DNA of 64,000 bases from Flavobacteriales bacterium (lineage in GTDB: Bacteria; Bacteroidota; Bacteroidia; Flavobacteriales_F; PHOS-HE28): NCBI GenBank assembly GCA_016788635.1, contig JAEUSU010000024.1, positions 37,062-101,061 of the forward strand, written 5' to 3'. Every line of letters starts with the position of its first letter. The stretch's first letter is position 1. Under the pieces are notes generated by a model. The model saw only the letters and a program-made list of their open reading frames with translations. It searched no databases and was not told where the DNA came from. A program made the translations under genes and the position numbers. Of the stretch, positions 29,019-36,361 are shown piece by piece.

Positions 29019-30002
29019 CTAGTCGCGCAGGGCCACCCGCTCTGCGATCCGCTTCAGGTCCTGCCGCTCCATGCAGTGGAAGTGGCCCTTGGGGCAGTGG
29101 TCGAAACCGATCTTGCTGCACGGGCGGCAACCCAATCCGGGTACTTCACTGATCACCGCGCGCTCCGGATGCTGCGGTTGGTAGGGCCCCATGCCGAAGG
29201 CGGGCACCGTACTTCCCCATATGCTCACCACCGGTCGGCCGAACGCACAGGCGATGTGCATGGCGCCGCTGTCATGCGCGACCACCGCGCGCGCCTGCCG
29301 GATGAGTGACGCGCTCGCAAGGATGTCATACTTCCCCGTGGCATCGTACACGCGCCCGCCAATGGCTGAGGCGATGCCGCCCGCCACCACCTGGTCCTCC
29401 TTTCCGCCGATGAGCACGATGGGCCCCTGCACCAGCCCGGCCAACTCGATGAGCCGGTGTGGTGTAAGGCGTTTGGTGGCGTGCGCCGCGCCGATGGCCA
29501 TGGCTGTGTATCCCTTTTGGTGTGGCTCAGGAAGCGAGGTGATCGGCACTTCGCGGTCCGCGGGCAGGAAGAGTTCCAGGCCGCGGTCATCGTTTTTCAC
29601 ACCCAGGTGGGCAGCGGTGGAGAGGTAGCGGTCCACGATGTGCACGGGCGGCATGCGGTCCCAGCGAAAGTTCACCAGCATCCACTTCTCGATGTTGAGC
29701 TTCGGGAAGCTGTGGGCGGGCACACCGAGCGCGCGTTTGATCCGTGAGGTGCGCAGGTTGTGGTGCAGGTCCAGCACCGCATCGAAGCGTTCGCCCTTCA
29801 AGCGCCGGATCAGCTCGCTCATATCATCCCCCAGCTCGTGCACCGCGCTCACGTGCGGGTTGTACCGTACCAGGTCAGCGAAGCTCTTTTTCGTGGCGAA
29901 GTGGATCTCCACATCCTTCACCTGACCCTTCACACAACGCAGCACCGGGCTGGTGAGCACGATGTCGCCGATGGAGGAGAAGCGAAGCAGGAGGAGTTTC
30001 AC
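29019..30002 (-). CDS. Glycosyltransferase family 9 (ADP-heptose:LPS heptosyltransferase type)
   Basis: 327 residues, GT-B fold. VKLLLLRFSSIGDIVLTSPVL with GTG start at 30002 is the standard N-terminus; DLHHNLRTSRIKRALG and the C-terminal nucleotide-sugar site VAHDSGAMHIACAFGRPVVSIWGST are family motifs. A Cys-rich tail (GLGCRPCSKIGFDHCPKGHFHCME) is seen in many Bacteroidota members. Adds heptose or another sugar to LPS core. A perfect TACATTTG box ends 7 nt before the GTG, so the message is probably leaderless; a longer frame to 30077 would begin upstream of that box. Confidence 0.9.
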   Translation of the reverse strand: MKLLLLRFSSIGDIVLTSPVLRCVKGQVKDVEIHFATKKSFADLVRYNPHVSAVHELGDDMSELIRRLKGERFDAVLDLHHNLRTSRIKRALGVPAHSFPKLNIEKWMLVNFRWDRMPPVHIVDRYLSTAAHLGVKNDDRGLELFLPADREVPITSLPEPHQKGYTAMAIGAAHATKRLTPHRLIELAGLVQGPIVLIGGKEDQVVAGGIASAIGGRVYDATGKYDILASASLIRQARAVVAHDSGAMHIACAFGRPVVSIWGSTVPAFGMGPYQPQHPERAVISEVPGLGCRPCSKIGFDHCPKGHFHCMERQDLKRIAERVALRD

Positions 30003-30009
30003 GGCCGGC

Positions 30010-30017
30010 CAAATGTA
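30010..30017 (-). promoter_or_regulatory. -7 box TACATTTG for the GT9 gene
   Basis: Perfect match, 7 nt from the GTG start codon at 30002; supports that start and a leaderless mRNA. Confidence 0.6.
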
Positions 30018-30095
30018 CCGGGGCCGAGGACCTGGATCTGTGCAGATCGGGCATCTTGTGTCTTCATGCTTCGTCATTGGGTCAATTCAGTCACC

Positions 30096-31478
30096 ATGCA
30101 CCACACCAGCATCCGTTCGATCACGGCAGGTGTCTTCCTGCTCCTGCTACCCGCAACACCACATGCACAGGACGGGGCCTTGGACCTGTCCTTCGATCCC
30201 GGGCTCGGCGCCAGCTGGTCCGTGCTTGATATCGTAGTCCAGCCGGATGAACGCATCCTGGTGGGCGGCTGGTTCGGCACCTTCAATGGTGCAGGGAGCC
30301 CCTACCTGGTGCGCCTGAATGTGGATGGCTCAGTGGACCCCAACTTTTCCACCGGCCTTGGACCGAACGGTTTCGTCTCCACGCTGGCACAACGTCCGGA
30401 TGGGCGCACATTGATCGGCGGTGATTTCTTTCAATACGATGGCATGCCATGTTCCTTCCTGGCCCAGGTACAGCCCAATGGTGGCTTCGACATGGCCATG
30501 GGCGGCACGGACATCCAGATGGTGGAGACGGTACGGCTGAGACCGGATGGACGTGCCGTGGTGGTGGGATCGATCATCCCCGGGTACATCACACAATTGA
30601 ACACCAATGGCACCGTGGACCCGACCTTCCAACCCGGTTTGGGCGCCAATGATCTGCTGCGTGACGTCCTGGTGCTGCCGAGCGGACAGGTGATGATCGC
30701 AGGGTTGCTCTGGAGCTATGACGGCAACCCTGCTTTGGGTATCGCCCGGATCAACGCCGACGGCACATGGGATGGCACGTTCAACGCGACCGGCGGTCCG
30801 GACAGCTTTGTCGATCGCATGGCATTACAGCCGGATGGTAAGATCTTGATCTCAGGTGGTTTCGCCACTTACGATGGTGTATTGGTCAACGGCTTGTGCC
30901 GCATTTATCCGGACGGCAGCCTGGACCCCACATTCACTTCAGGCATCACCTCGGGTGGGGTGTTGAGGATGCTTGTCCAACCCGACGGCCGCATTCTTAT
31001 CGGGGGGACCTTCACAGAATATGACGGCGTGCCGCGTAACCGGATCGCTCGACTGGAGCCGGACGGCAGCCTGGACCTCACTTTCGACCCCGGCACTGGG
31101 GCCGACGGACCCGTATCGGCGCTGGCCTTGCAGCCGAATGGCAGGCTCCTGGTCGGAGGCAGTTTCACGAGCTATGACGGAACCCCCCGTGCACGCGTGG
31201 CACGGTTGCATGGCACCATGGAGACGGCGCTACACGAGCTTCGACATCCCGCCATCCAACAGGTCATGATACCAGGTATGGTCGCCGTTCCTGAGGGTTG
31301 GGAGGGCGCCGCACACGTTGTGGTGTTGGACCATGGCGGTCGCACGGTAAAGGAGCTTCGCGTGATGTTGGCGCCCGCTGCGGGTCCGATAGACCTGGGT
31401 CCACTACCTGCAGGTGCCTATCTGGTCCGATTGGAACAGGCGGGGCGCATGGTCGTGGGCCGCACCTTCGTGTGGTAA
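30096..31478 (+). CDS. Delta-60 repeat beta-propeller surface protein with degenerate T9SS-like tail
   Basis: 460 residues. Signal peptide MHHTSIRSITAGVFLLLLPATPHAQ (an in-frame Met at 30066 is also possible). About seven delta-60 repeats follow, with the pattern QPDGRILIGGxFTxYDGV ... RIARLxPDGSLDxTFDPG, predicted to form a beta-propeller. The last ~70 residues (VAVPEGWEGAAHVVVLDHGGRTV ... LPAGAYLVRLEQAGRMVVGRTFVW) look like a diverged T9SS sorting domain lacking the usual YPNP start. Probably a surface or secreted protein; ligand unknown. Confidence 0.8.
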   Translation: MHHTSIRSITAGVFLLLLPATPHAQDGALDLSFDPGLGASWSVLDIVVQPDERILVGGWFGTFNGAGSPYLVRLNVDGSVDPNFSTGLGPNGFVSTLAQRPDGRTLIGGDFFQYDGMPCSFLAQVQPNGGFDMAMGGTDIQMVETVRLRPDGRAVVVGSIIPGYITQLNTNGTVDPTFQPGLGANDLLRDVLVLPSGQVMIAGLLWSYDGNPALGIARINADGTWDGTFNATGGPDSFVDRMALQPDGKILISGGFATYDGVLVNGLCRIYPDGSLDPTFTSGITSGGVLRMLVQPDGRILIGGTFTEYDGVPRNRIARLEPDGSLDLTFDPGTGADGPVSALALQPNGRLLVGGSFTSYDGTPRARVARLHGTMETALHELRHPAIQQVMIPGMVAVPEGWEGAAHVVVLDHGGRTVKELRVMLAPAAGPIDLGPLPAGAYLVRLEQAGRMVVGRTFVW

Positions 31479-31520
31479 GAAGGGCGGTGGATCGTTGTGC
31501 TGGGTTGGCGCATGTCGGCG

Positions 31521-31528
31521 ACCTTTGC
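31521..31528 (+). promoter_or_regulatory. Promoter box GACCTTTG for tatD
   Basis: One mismatch to TAnnTTTG, followed by CGCA; 22 nt upstream of the TTG start at 31551. Confidence 0.4.
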
Positions 31529-31550
31529 GCATCCCCTATCCACACCTGCC

Positions 31551-32321
31551 TTGGTCCTCTTCGACACCCACGCCCACCTTTACTCCAAGCAGTTCGATGG
31601 CGACCGCGAGGCCATGCTCACGCGCGCGATCGAGGCTGGTGTGGGGAAATTCTTCCTGCCCAACGTGGACCACGACAGCATCGAGGCGATGCATGCATTG
31701 GCTGATGCCCATCCGGACCACTGTTTTCCCATGATGGGCCTTCATCCGTGCTCGGTGGGCGAGGACAATGGGGCTGCGCTGGAGGAAGTGGAACGCCTGC
31801 TGCGCACTGGCCGCTATTGCGCGGTGGGGGAGATCGGCATCGACCTCTATTGGGACAAGACCTGGCTGAGGCAGCAGCAGGACGCGTTCCGCCGGCAGGT
31901 GCGCTGGGCGAAGGAGCTGCGGCTGCCCATTGTGATCCACTGCCGCGAGAGCTTCGGGGAGGTGATCACCATTGTGGAGGAGGAGAACGACGACAGCCTG
32001 CGAGGCGTGTTCCATTGCTTCACCGGTGCTCCGGAACAGGCGCGGCGCGTGATCGCACTGAAGGACTTCCACCTGGGCATTGGGGGGGTCATCACCTACC
32101 CGAAAGGCGGGCTCTTTGAAACCATGCGTGAAGTAGGTCCGGAGCATTGCGTGCTGGAGACGGACGCGCCCTACCTGGCACCGGTGCCGTACCGTGGCAA
32201 GCGCAACGAGAGCAGCTACATCCCGCATATCGCCGCCAGGCTGGCCGAGGCCACCGGCCGAAGCGTGGAGGAGATCGCGCGCATCACCACGGCGAACGCG
32301 GAGCTACTTTTCCGGCGATGA
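31551..32321 (+). CDS. tatD: TatD-family metal-dependent DNase
   Basis: 256 residues with a TTG start reading (M)VLFDTHAHLYSKQFDGDREAM, the normal TatD N-terminus with the HxH metal ligands. Other motifs: AVGEIGIDLYWDKTW (Glu ligand), LPIVIHCRESFGE, FHCFTGAPEQARR, and LETDAPYLAPVPYRGKRNES (Asp ligand). TIM-barrel 3'-5' nuclease. Earlier in-frame starts (31497, 31512) lie upstream of or within the promoter box. Overlaps the asparaginase start by ATGA. Confidence 0.92.
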   Translation: MVLFDTHAHLYSKQFDGDREAMLTRAIEAGVGKFFLPNVDHDSIEAMHALADAHPDHCFPMMGLHPCSVGEDNGAALEEVERLLRTGRYCAVGEIGIDLYWDKTWLRQQQDAFRRQVRWAKELRLPIVIHCRESFGEVITIVEEENDDSLRGVFHCFTGAPEQARRVIALKDFHLGIGGVITYPKGGLFETMREVGPEHCVLETDAPYLAPVPYRGKRNESSYIPHIAARLAEATGRSVEEIARITTANAELLFRR

Positions 32322-33346
32322 GCGCGAGCGTACTGCTGATCTACACCGGAGGCACCATCGGCATGTGGGCCGACCCCCGCACCGGTGCCCTGCGCCCCAT
32401 GGACCTGGAGCACCTGGAGGAGCAGGTGCCCGAACTGGAGCGCGTGGGCGTAAAGCTCGGCTCGGTGGCCTTCGAGAAGCCCATTGACAGCAGCGACATG
32501 CGCCCCGCCGATTGGGTGCGCGTGGCGGGGATCATCGCGGCGCATTACGAGCAGTACGATGGCTTCGTGGTGCTGCACGGCAGCGACACCATGGCCTACA
32601 CCGCCAGTGCGCTCAGCTTTCTGCTGGAAGGCCTGGCCAAGCCGGTCATCCTCACCGGCTCGCAGTTGCCCATCGGCACCATCCGCACCGATGCCAAGGA
32701 GAACCTGATCACTGCCATCGAGATCGCGGCCGCCACGGATGAACAGGGCCGGTCGCGCGTGCCCGAAGTGGCCATCTACTTCGAGTACCGCCTGTACCGC
32801 GGCAACCGCACCGTGAAGGTGCATGCCGAGCGCTTCGAGGCCTTCCGCTCGCCGAACTGGCCGCCCCTGGCCGAGGCCGGGGTGCACATCCGCTACGATC
32901 CGGCGGCCATCCTGCCACACCGCCAGGGGCCCTTGCGGGTCCACGACCGGTTGGATGACCGCGTGGCGGTGATCCGGCTCTTCCCCGGCATCCGCGCCAG
33001 CTGGGTGGACCATGCGCTGAACGTGCCCGACCTGCGCGCCGCTGTGCTCACCACCTTCGGCAGCGGCAATGGACCCACGGACCCCGCCTTTCTGGATGCG
33101 CTGCGGGCGGCCCGGGGGCGCGGCATCGAGTTGCTGAACGTGACCCAATGCGTGGGGGGGCGGGTGGAACAGGGGAAGTATGTGACCAGCCGTGCGTTCC
33201 AGGAGATGGGGGTGGTGCCCGGTGCCGACCTCACGGTGGAAGCCGCCGTGACCAAGGCCATGGTCCTGTTGGGCCGTGATCACGCATCGGCCGCGCTGGC
33301 TCGGGGAATGGCCACGCCACTGGCGGGCGAGCTCACGATGTCCTGA
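32318..33346 (+). CDS. ansA: Type I L-asparaginase
   Basis: 342 residues. Catalytic Thr motif LLIYTGGTIGMWADP near the N-terminus and the second catalytic set FVVLHGSDTMAYTASALSF (HGSDT); VILTGSQLPIGTIRTDAKEN is the family segment. No signal peptide, so cytoplasmic. Converts asparagine to aspartate and ammonia. Translationally coupled to tatD. A weak CCTC/GAGG hairpin follows but is not a convincing terminator. Confidence 0.93.
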   Translation: MSASVLLIYTGGTIGMWADPRTGALRPMDLEHLEEQVPELERVGVKLGSVAFEKPIDSSDMRPADWVRVAGIIAAHYEQYDGFVVLHGSDTMAYTASALSFLLEGLAKPVILTGSQLPIGTIRTDAKENLITAIEIAAATDEQGRSRVPEVAIYFEYRLYRGNRTVKVHAERFEAFRSPNWPPLAEAGVHIRYDPAAILPHRQGPLRVHDRLDDRVAVIRLFPGIRASWVDHALNVPDLRAAVLTTFGSGNGPTDPAFLDALRAARGRGIELLNVTQCVGGRVEQGKYVTSRAFQEMGVVPGADLTVEAAVTKAMVLLGRDHASAALARGMATPLAGELTMS

Positions 33347-33444
33347 ATGTCCTCTTTTGAGGGGTTTACGATCCGTTAACATGACCGCAGCCCGATCCAC
33401 CGCCACCGTTGCCGGAACGGCCGAAGGCCGGATCATGCTTTTTG

Positions 33445-33452
33445 TAATTTGG
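33445..33452 (+). promoter_or_regulatory. Promoter box TAATTTGG for tRNA-Ser
   Basis: One mismatch to TAnnTTTG, 39 nt upstream of the tRNA 5' end, in a stretch with no other gene. Confidence 0.4.
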
Positions 33453-33491
33453 CCGCCCGCAGAACGGGACCTACACCCGAGTTCACCAACT

Positions 33492-33581
33492 GGAGAGATG
33501 GCCGAGTGGTTTAAGGCGCGCGCCTGGAAAGTGCGTTTACCTGAAAGGGTAACGGGGGTTCGAATCCCTCTCTCTCCGCCA
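33492..33581 (+). tRNA. tRNA-Ser(GGA)
   Basis: 90 nt including encoded CCA (33579-33581). Acceptor GGAGAGA pairs with TCTCTCC, discriminator G. D arm GGCCGAGTGGTTTAAGGC, anticodon stem CGCGC/GTGCG with loop CTGGAAA (anticodon GGA at 33526-33528), a long class II variable arm and T arm GGGGGTTCGAATCCCTC. Reads UCC/UCU codons. Confidence 0.97.
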
Positions 33582-33583
33582 TT

Positions 33584-33675
33584 GCGGACCAGCGGTGCAG
33601 CCGCCGGATCGTTCGCGATGGCAGCGAGCCGGGCTTGCCCGGGCGAGCGGACAGCGCGAACGATCCCCGGTCCGC
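33584..33675 (+). repeat. Three-way-junction-like inverted repeat directly after tRNA-Ser
   Basis: Outer stem GCGGACC (33584-33590) pairs with GGTCCGC (33669-33675). Inside are a small GCGG/CCGC hairpin and a perfect 11-bp stem GGATCGTTCGC (33606-33616) with GCGAACGATCC (33656-33666) around a 39-nt loop. Starts 3 nt after the tRNA CCA. Confidence 0.7.
33625..33673 (+). repeat. 49-bp direct repeat, copy 1
   Basis: Begins CGAGCCGGGCTTGCCC and ends with GAACGATCCCCGGTCC; 48 of 49 bases match the copy at 33751-33799, 126 bp downstream. It covers the loop and right half of the junction structure above. The 313-bp stretch 33582-33894 holds only these repeats and no credible gene. Confidence 0.85.
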
Positions 33676-33750
33676 AGGGCCGATGGAGCGCAATGATGCC
33701 CTCCCCAACGGGAAAGACCGAGCGGAGCGAGGTCAATCCCGCTCACTCCC

Positions 33751-33799
33751 CGAGCCGGGCTTGCCCAGGCGAGCGGACAGCGCGAACGATCCCCGGTCC
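33751..33799 (+). repeat. 49-bp direct repeat, copy 2
   Basis: Same as copy 1 except CCCAGGC for CCCGGGC. This copy lacks the left half of the outer stems. Upstream lies a small GACC-GAGCGGAGCGAG-GTC hairpin (about 33718-33735). Confidence 0.85.
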
Positions 33800-33894
33800 C
33801 TGTTTGTATCATCAACCGACCATTCACCGTTCCTCAACGGTACCGCAGCAACCCGCAACGTCATCAACACCCTGAACTGAAACGCCACTCCACC

Positions 33895-34665
33895 ATGACC
33901 CGCAAGTTCCTGTCCTATTGCCTGGCCGGTGTGTTCGCCGCCAGCCTCTTCACCGCCCCCTTGATGGCGCAGGACGCGCCCAAGGCCACCACCGAGGTGA
34001 CCGCCGTTGATGACGCGGCCCCGGCCCCGTCCGGCCACCAGATGTTCAAGAGCAAGTTCATCGAGGGCGACCCCATCTGGATGGCCCCGGTGCTCGTGTG
34101 CCTGATCCTGGGCCTGGCCCTGTGCATCGAGCGCATCATCTACCTGAACATGGCCACCACCAACACGGCGAAACTGCTCGAAGGCATCGAGAGCGCGCTG
34201 AAGAGCGGTGGTGCCGATGCAGCCAAAGAGGTGTGCAGCAACACCCGGGGCCCCATCGCCGGCATCTTCTACCAGGGGCTCGCCCGCGAGCACGAGGGCA
34301 TCGACATCGTGGAGAAGAGCGTGATCGCCTATGGCGGTGTGGAAGTGGGCCGTCTGCAAAGCGGTCTCTCCTGGATCAGCCTCTTCATCGCCCTGGCGCC
34401 CATGCTCGGCTTCCTCGGAACGGTTATCGGGATGATCTTCGCCTTCGACCAGATCGCCGTGGCCAACAACATCAGTCCCGCCATCGTGGCCGGCGGTATC
34501 AAGATCGCGCTGCTCACCACCGTGTTCGGCCTCATCGTGGCCATCATCCTGCAGATCTTCTACAACTACATCGTGGCCAAGATCGACAGCATCACCAACC
34601 AGATGGAGGAAGCCTCCATCGACCTGGTGGACATGTTGGTGAAGGACAAGATGGCCAAAGCCTGA
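33895..34665 (+). CDS. exbB: MotA/TolQ/ExbB proton channel protein
   Basis: 256 residues. A cleavable-looking N-terminus (FLSYCLAGVFAASLFTAPLMAQ) precedes three membrane helices: WMAPVLVCLILGLALCIERI, WISLFIALAPMLGFLGTVIGMIFAF and ALLTTVFGLIVAIILQIFYNYI. The last two hold the conserved ExbB/TolQ channel signature (GFLGTVIGM). With ExbD it converts proton-motive force to TonB movement. First of four co-directional genes (exbB, unknown, exbD, exbD) at 1-14 nt spacing. Unlike MotA it lacks a large cytoplasmic power domain. Confidence 0.92.
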   Translation: MTRKFLSYCLAGVFAASLFTAPLMAQDAPKATTEVTAVDDAAPAPSGHQMFKSKFIEGDPIWMAPVLVCLILGLALCIERIIYLNMATTNTAKLLEGIESALKSGGADAAKEVCSNTRGPIAGIFYQGLAREHEGIDIVEKSVIAYGGVEVGRLQSGLSWISLFIALAPMLGFLGTVIGMIFAFDQIAVANNISPAIVAGGIKIALLTTVFGLIVAIILQIFYNYIVAKIDSITNQMEEASIDLVDMLVKDKMAKA

Positions 34666-34672
34666 TCCGGCC

Positions 34673-35092
34673 ATGAGCGATAAAATGTCCCAACTCATCA
34701 GCAGGGTGCTGCTGTTCGGCATAGCCGGGCTGGGCATCCTGTCCGTGATCATGATCTTCAGCGGCAGCGATGCCGGCATCGACCTCGGCCTTCGGCTCAC
34801 CTACATCGCCTTCGGCCTGGCCGTGGTGTTGGCGCTGGGCTTCGGCATCTGGTCGCTGGTCACGCACGGCAAACAGTCCCTTCCGGCCATCGCCGGCACC
34901 GGCGCCTTCCTGCTGCTGGCCATCATCGCCTACAGCATCTCCGGCAGTGAGGTGCTTCCCGGTTGGGAGGTCATGGGTGTGACCCCCACCACCAGCAAGC
35001 TCGTGGGTGGCGGCATCATCACGCTCTACGTCCTGCTGGCCGTTACCGTGGGCACCATCCTGTGGTCCGAAGTATCCCGTTTCTTCAAGTAA
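34673..35092 (+). CDS. Four-helix membrane protein of the exb cluster, unknown function
   Basis: 139 residues, almost all membrane: about four helices (VLLFGIAGLGILSVIMIF, LTYIAFGLAVVLALGFGIW, GTGAFLLLAIIAYSI, GGGIITLYVLLAVTVGTIL). No domain recognised. Such a protein between exbB and exbD is a recurrent arrangement in Flavobacteriales, to my knowledge. 7 nt after exbB and 1 nt before exbD, so surely co-expressed; it may be an accessory subunit of the ExbBD motor (inference). Confidence 0.75.
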   Translation: MSDKMSQLISRVLLFGIAGLGILSVIMIFSGSDAGIDLGLRLTYIAFGLAVVLALGFGIWSLVTHGKQSLPAIAGTGAFLLLAIIAYSISGSEVLPGWEVMGVTPTTSKLVGGGIITLYVLLAVTVGTILWSEVSRFFK

Positions 35093-35093
35093 G

Positions 35094-35825
35094 ATGCTGA
35101 AGCGCCGCAAACTCGAAGGACCTGGGGAGATCAATGCCGGCTCCATGGCCGACATCGCCTTCCTGCTGCTCATCTTCTTCCTGGTGACCACCACCATGGA
35201 CACCGACGTGGGTATCCTGCGGCTGCTGCCCCCCATCCTGGAAGAGGAAACGAAGACCGAGGTGAACCAGCGCGACGTGTACATCGTGCTGGTGAACGAT
35301 GCCGACCAGCTGCTCGTGGAGGGTCAGCCCATGGAGATCACCGAACTGCGTGCCGGTGCCAAGGAGTTCATGACCAACCCGGCCAACAGCCTCGACCTGC
35401 CGGAGAAGATACCCGTGACCGCCGCCATCTGCCGCGAGCAGATCGCCAACTACCGCAGCTACGTGGCCAGCGCCACCGATGAGAAAGCCAAACAGGATTT
35501 CCAGAAGGCCATGGAGAAGTGGGAGGACAAGCTGGATGCCGTGACGCTGCTCGGCGACTACAAGGAACTGCCCGGCAACGCCGTGATGAGCCTGCAGACC
35601 GGTTCGAAGACCTCCTACAACATGTACGTGAAGGTGCAGAACGAGCTGGAGGCTGCCGTAACGGAACTGCGCAACGAGCTGTGCAAGGAGAAGTTCAACA
35701 GGCGCTACTCCGACCTGGATGAGAAGCGCGACGAGGACAAGCGCATCATCCGGGCCATCCGCATGGTCTATCCGCAGCGCGTTTCAGAAGCCGAGCCCGT
35801 GGACCTGAGCAAGCCGAAAGTGTAA
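35094..35825 (+). CDS. exbD: ExbD/TolR biopolymer transport protein (long form)
   Basis: 243 residues, longer than a canonical ExbD (about 140). A short cytoplasmic tail, then the single helix with the essential Asp, MADIAFLLLIFFLVTTTM (about 16-33), and the periplasmic domain with DVYIVLVNDADQLLVEG. A lysine/glutamate-rich coiled insertion (about 125-160, SATDEKAKQDFQKAMEKWEDKL) distinguishes it from its neighbour. The C-terminus is RVSEAEPVDLSKPKV. Confidence 0.9.
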   Translation: MLKRRKLEGPGEINAGSMADIAFLLLIFFLVTTTMDTDVGILRLLPPILEEETKTEVNQRDVYIVLVNDADQLLVEGQPMEITELRAGAKEFMTNPANSLDLPEKIPVTAAICREQIANYRSYVASATDEKAKQDFQKAMEKWEDKLDAVTLLGDYKELPGNAVMSLQTGSKTSYNMYVKVQNELEAAVTELRNELCKEKFNRRYSDLDEKRDEDKRIIRAIRMVYPQRVSEAEPVDLSKPKV

Positions 35826-35839
35826 CCGCGCACCGAGCC

Positions 35840-36295
35840 ATGTCACGATTCAAGGACGACGGAAAGAAGGGCACGCCTGCCATCAGCACGGCCTCCCTGC
35901 CCGACATCATCTTCATGCTCCTCTTCTTCTTCATGGTGACCACCGTGATGCGCGAGGTGGACCTGAAGGTGAAGATCAGCCTGCCCGAGGCCAGCGAAAC
36001 ACAGAAGCTGGAGGACAAGGCCCTGGTGGATTACCTCTACATCGGCCCGCCCACCTCGAAGGAGCTGGGCACCGAGCCCTTGCTGCAGCTCAACGACCAG
36101 TTCGCCCGGCTGGACGAGATCGGCCCTTGGGTGAAGGCCAACAACGAACGCCGCCAGGAGGCCGAGGTGCCCAAGATCACCCGCTCACTGAAGGTGGACA
36201 AGGACACCCACATGAAGATCGTGACCGACGTGAAGCAGGAGCTGCGCAAGGCGAGCGCGCTGAAGATCAACTACAGCACCAGCCGCGGGCGCTGA
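35840..36295 (+). CDS. exbD: ExbD/TolR biopolymer transport protein (short form)
   Basis: 151 residues. Helix with the essential Asp: LPDIIFMLLFFFMVTTVM (about 14-31). The periplasmic domain ends KVDKDTHMKIVTDVKQELRKAS, the usual ExbD peptidoglycan/TonB contact fold. Two different ExbD subunits per ExbB is common in Bacteroidota. Followed by a terminator. Confidence 0.92.
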   Translation: MSRFKDDGKKGTPAISTASLPDIIFMLLFFFMVTTVMREVDLKVKISLPEASETQKLEDKALVDYLYIGPPTSKELGTEPLLQLNDQFARLDEIGPWVKANNERRQEAEVPKITRSLKVDKDTHMKIVTDVKQELRKASALKINYSTSRGR

Positions 36296-36317
36296 TAGCC
36301 ACCTACGACCCATCGCG

Positions 36318-36344
36318 AAACCCCGCCCCGCGCGGGGTTTTGTA
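36318..36344 (+). terminator. Terminator of the exb operon
   Basis: AAACCCCG / CGGGGTTT stem (36318-36325 with 36333-36340), 7-nt loop, T-rich tail that merges into the dusB promoter box. Confidence 0.75.
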
Positions 36345-36350
36345 CTTTTG
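36343..36350 (+). promoter_or_regulatory. -7 box TACTTTTG for dusB copy 1
   Basis: Perfect TAnnTTTG match followed by CGCCC, 11 nt before the ATG; overlaps the tail of the exb terminator. Confidence 0.6.
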
Positions 36351-36361
36351 CGCCCTTCCCC

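Noticed and set aside
33347..33375. Rho-independent terminator after the asparaginase gene
   Set aside because: Only a 4-bp CCTC/GAGG stem and no convincing T tract.
33276..33875. 199-codon open frame spanning the tRNA-Ser
   Set aside because: It runs through a tRNA and direct repeats and encodes repeated low-complexity peptide; not a gene.
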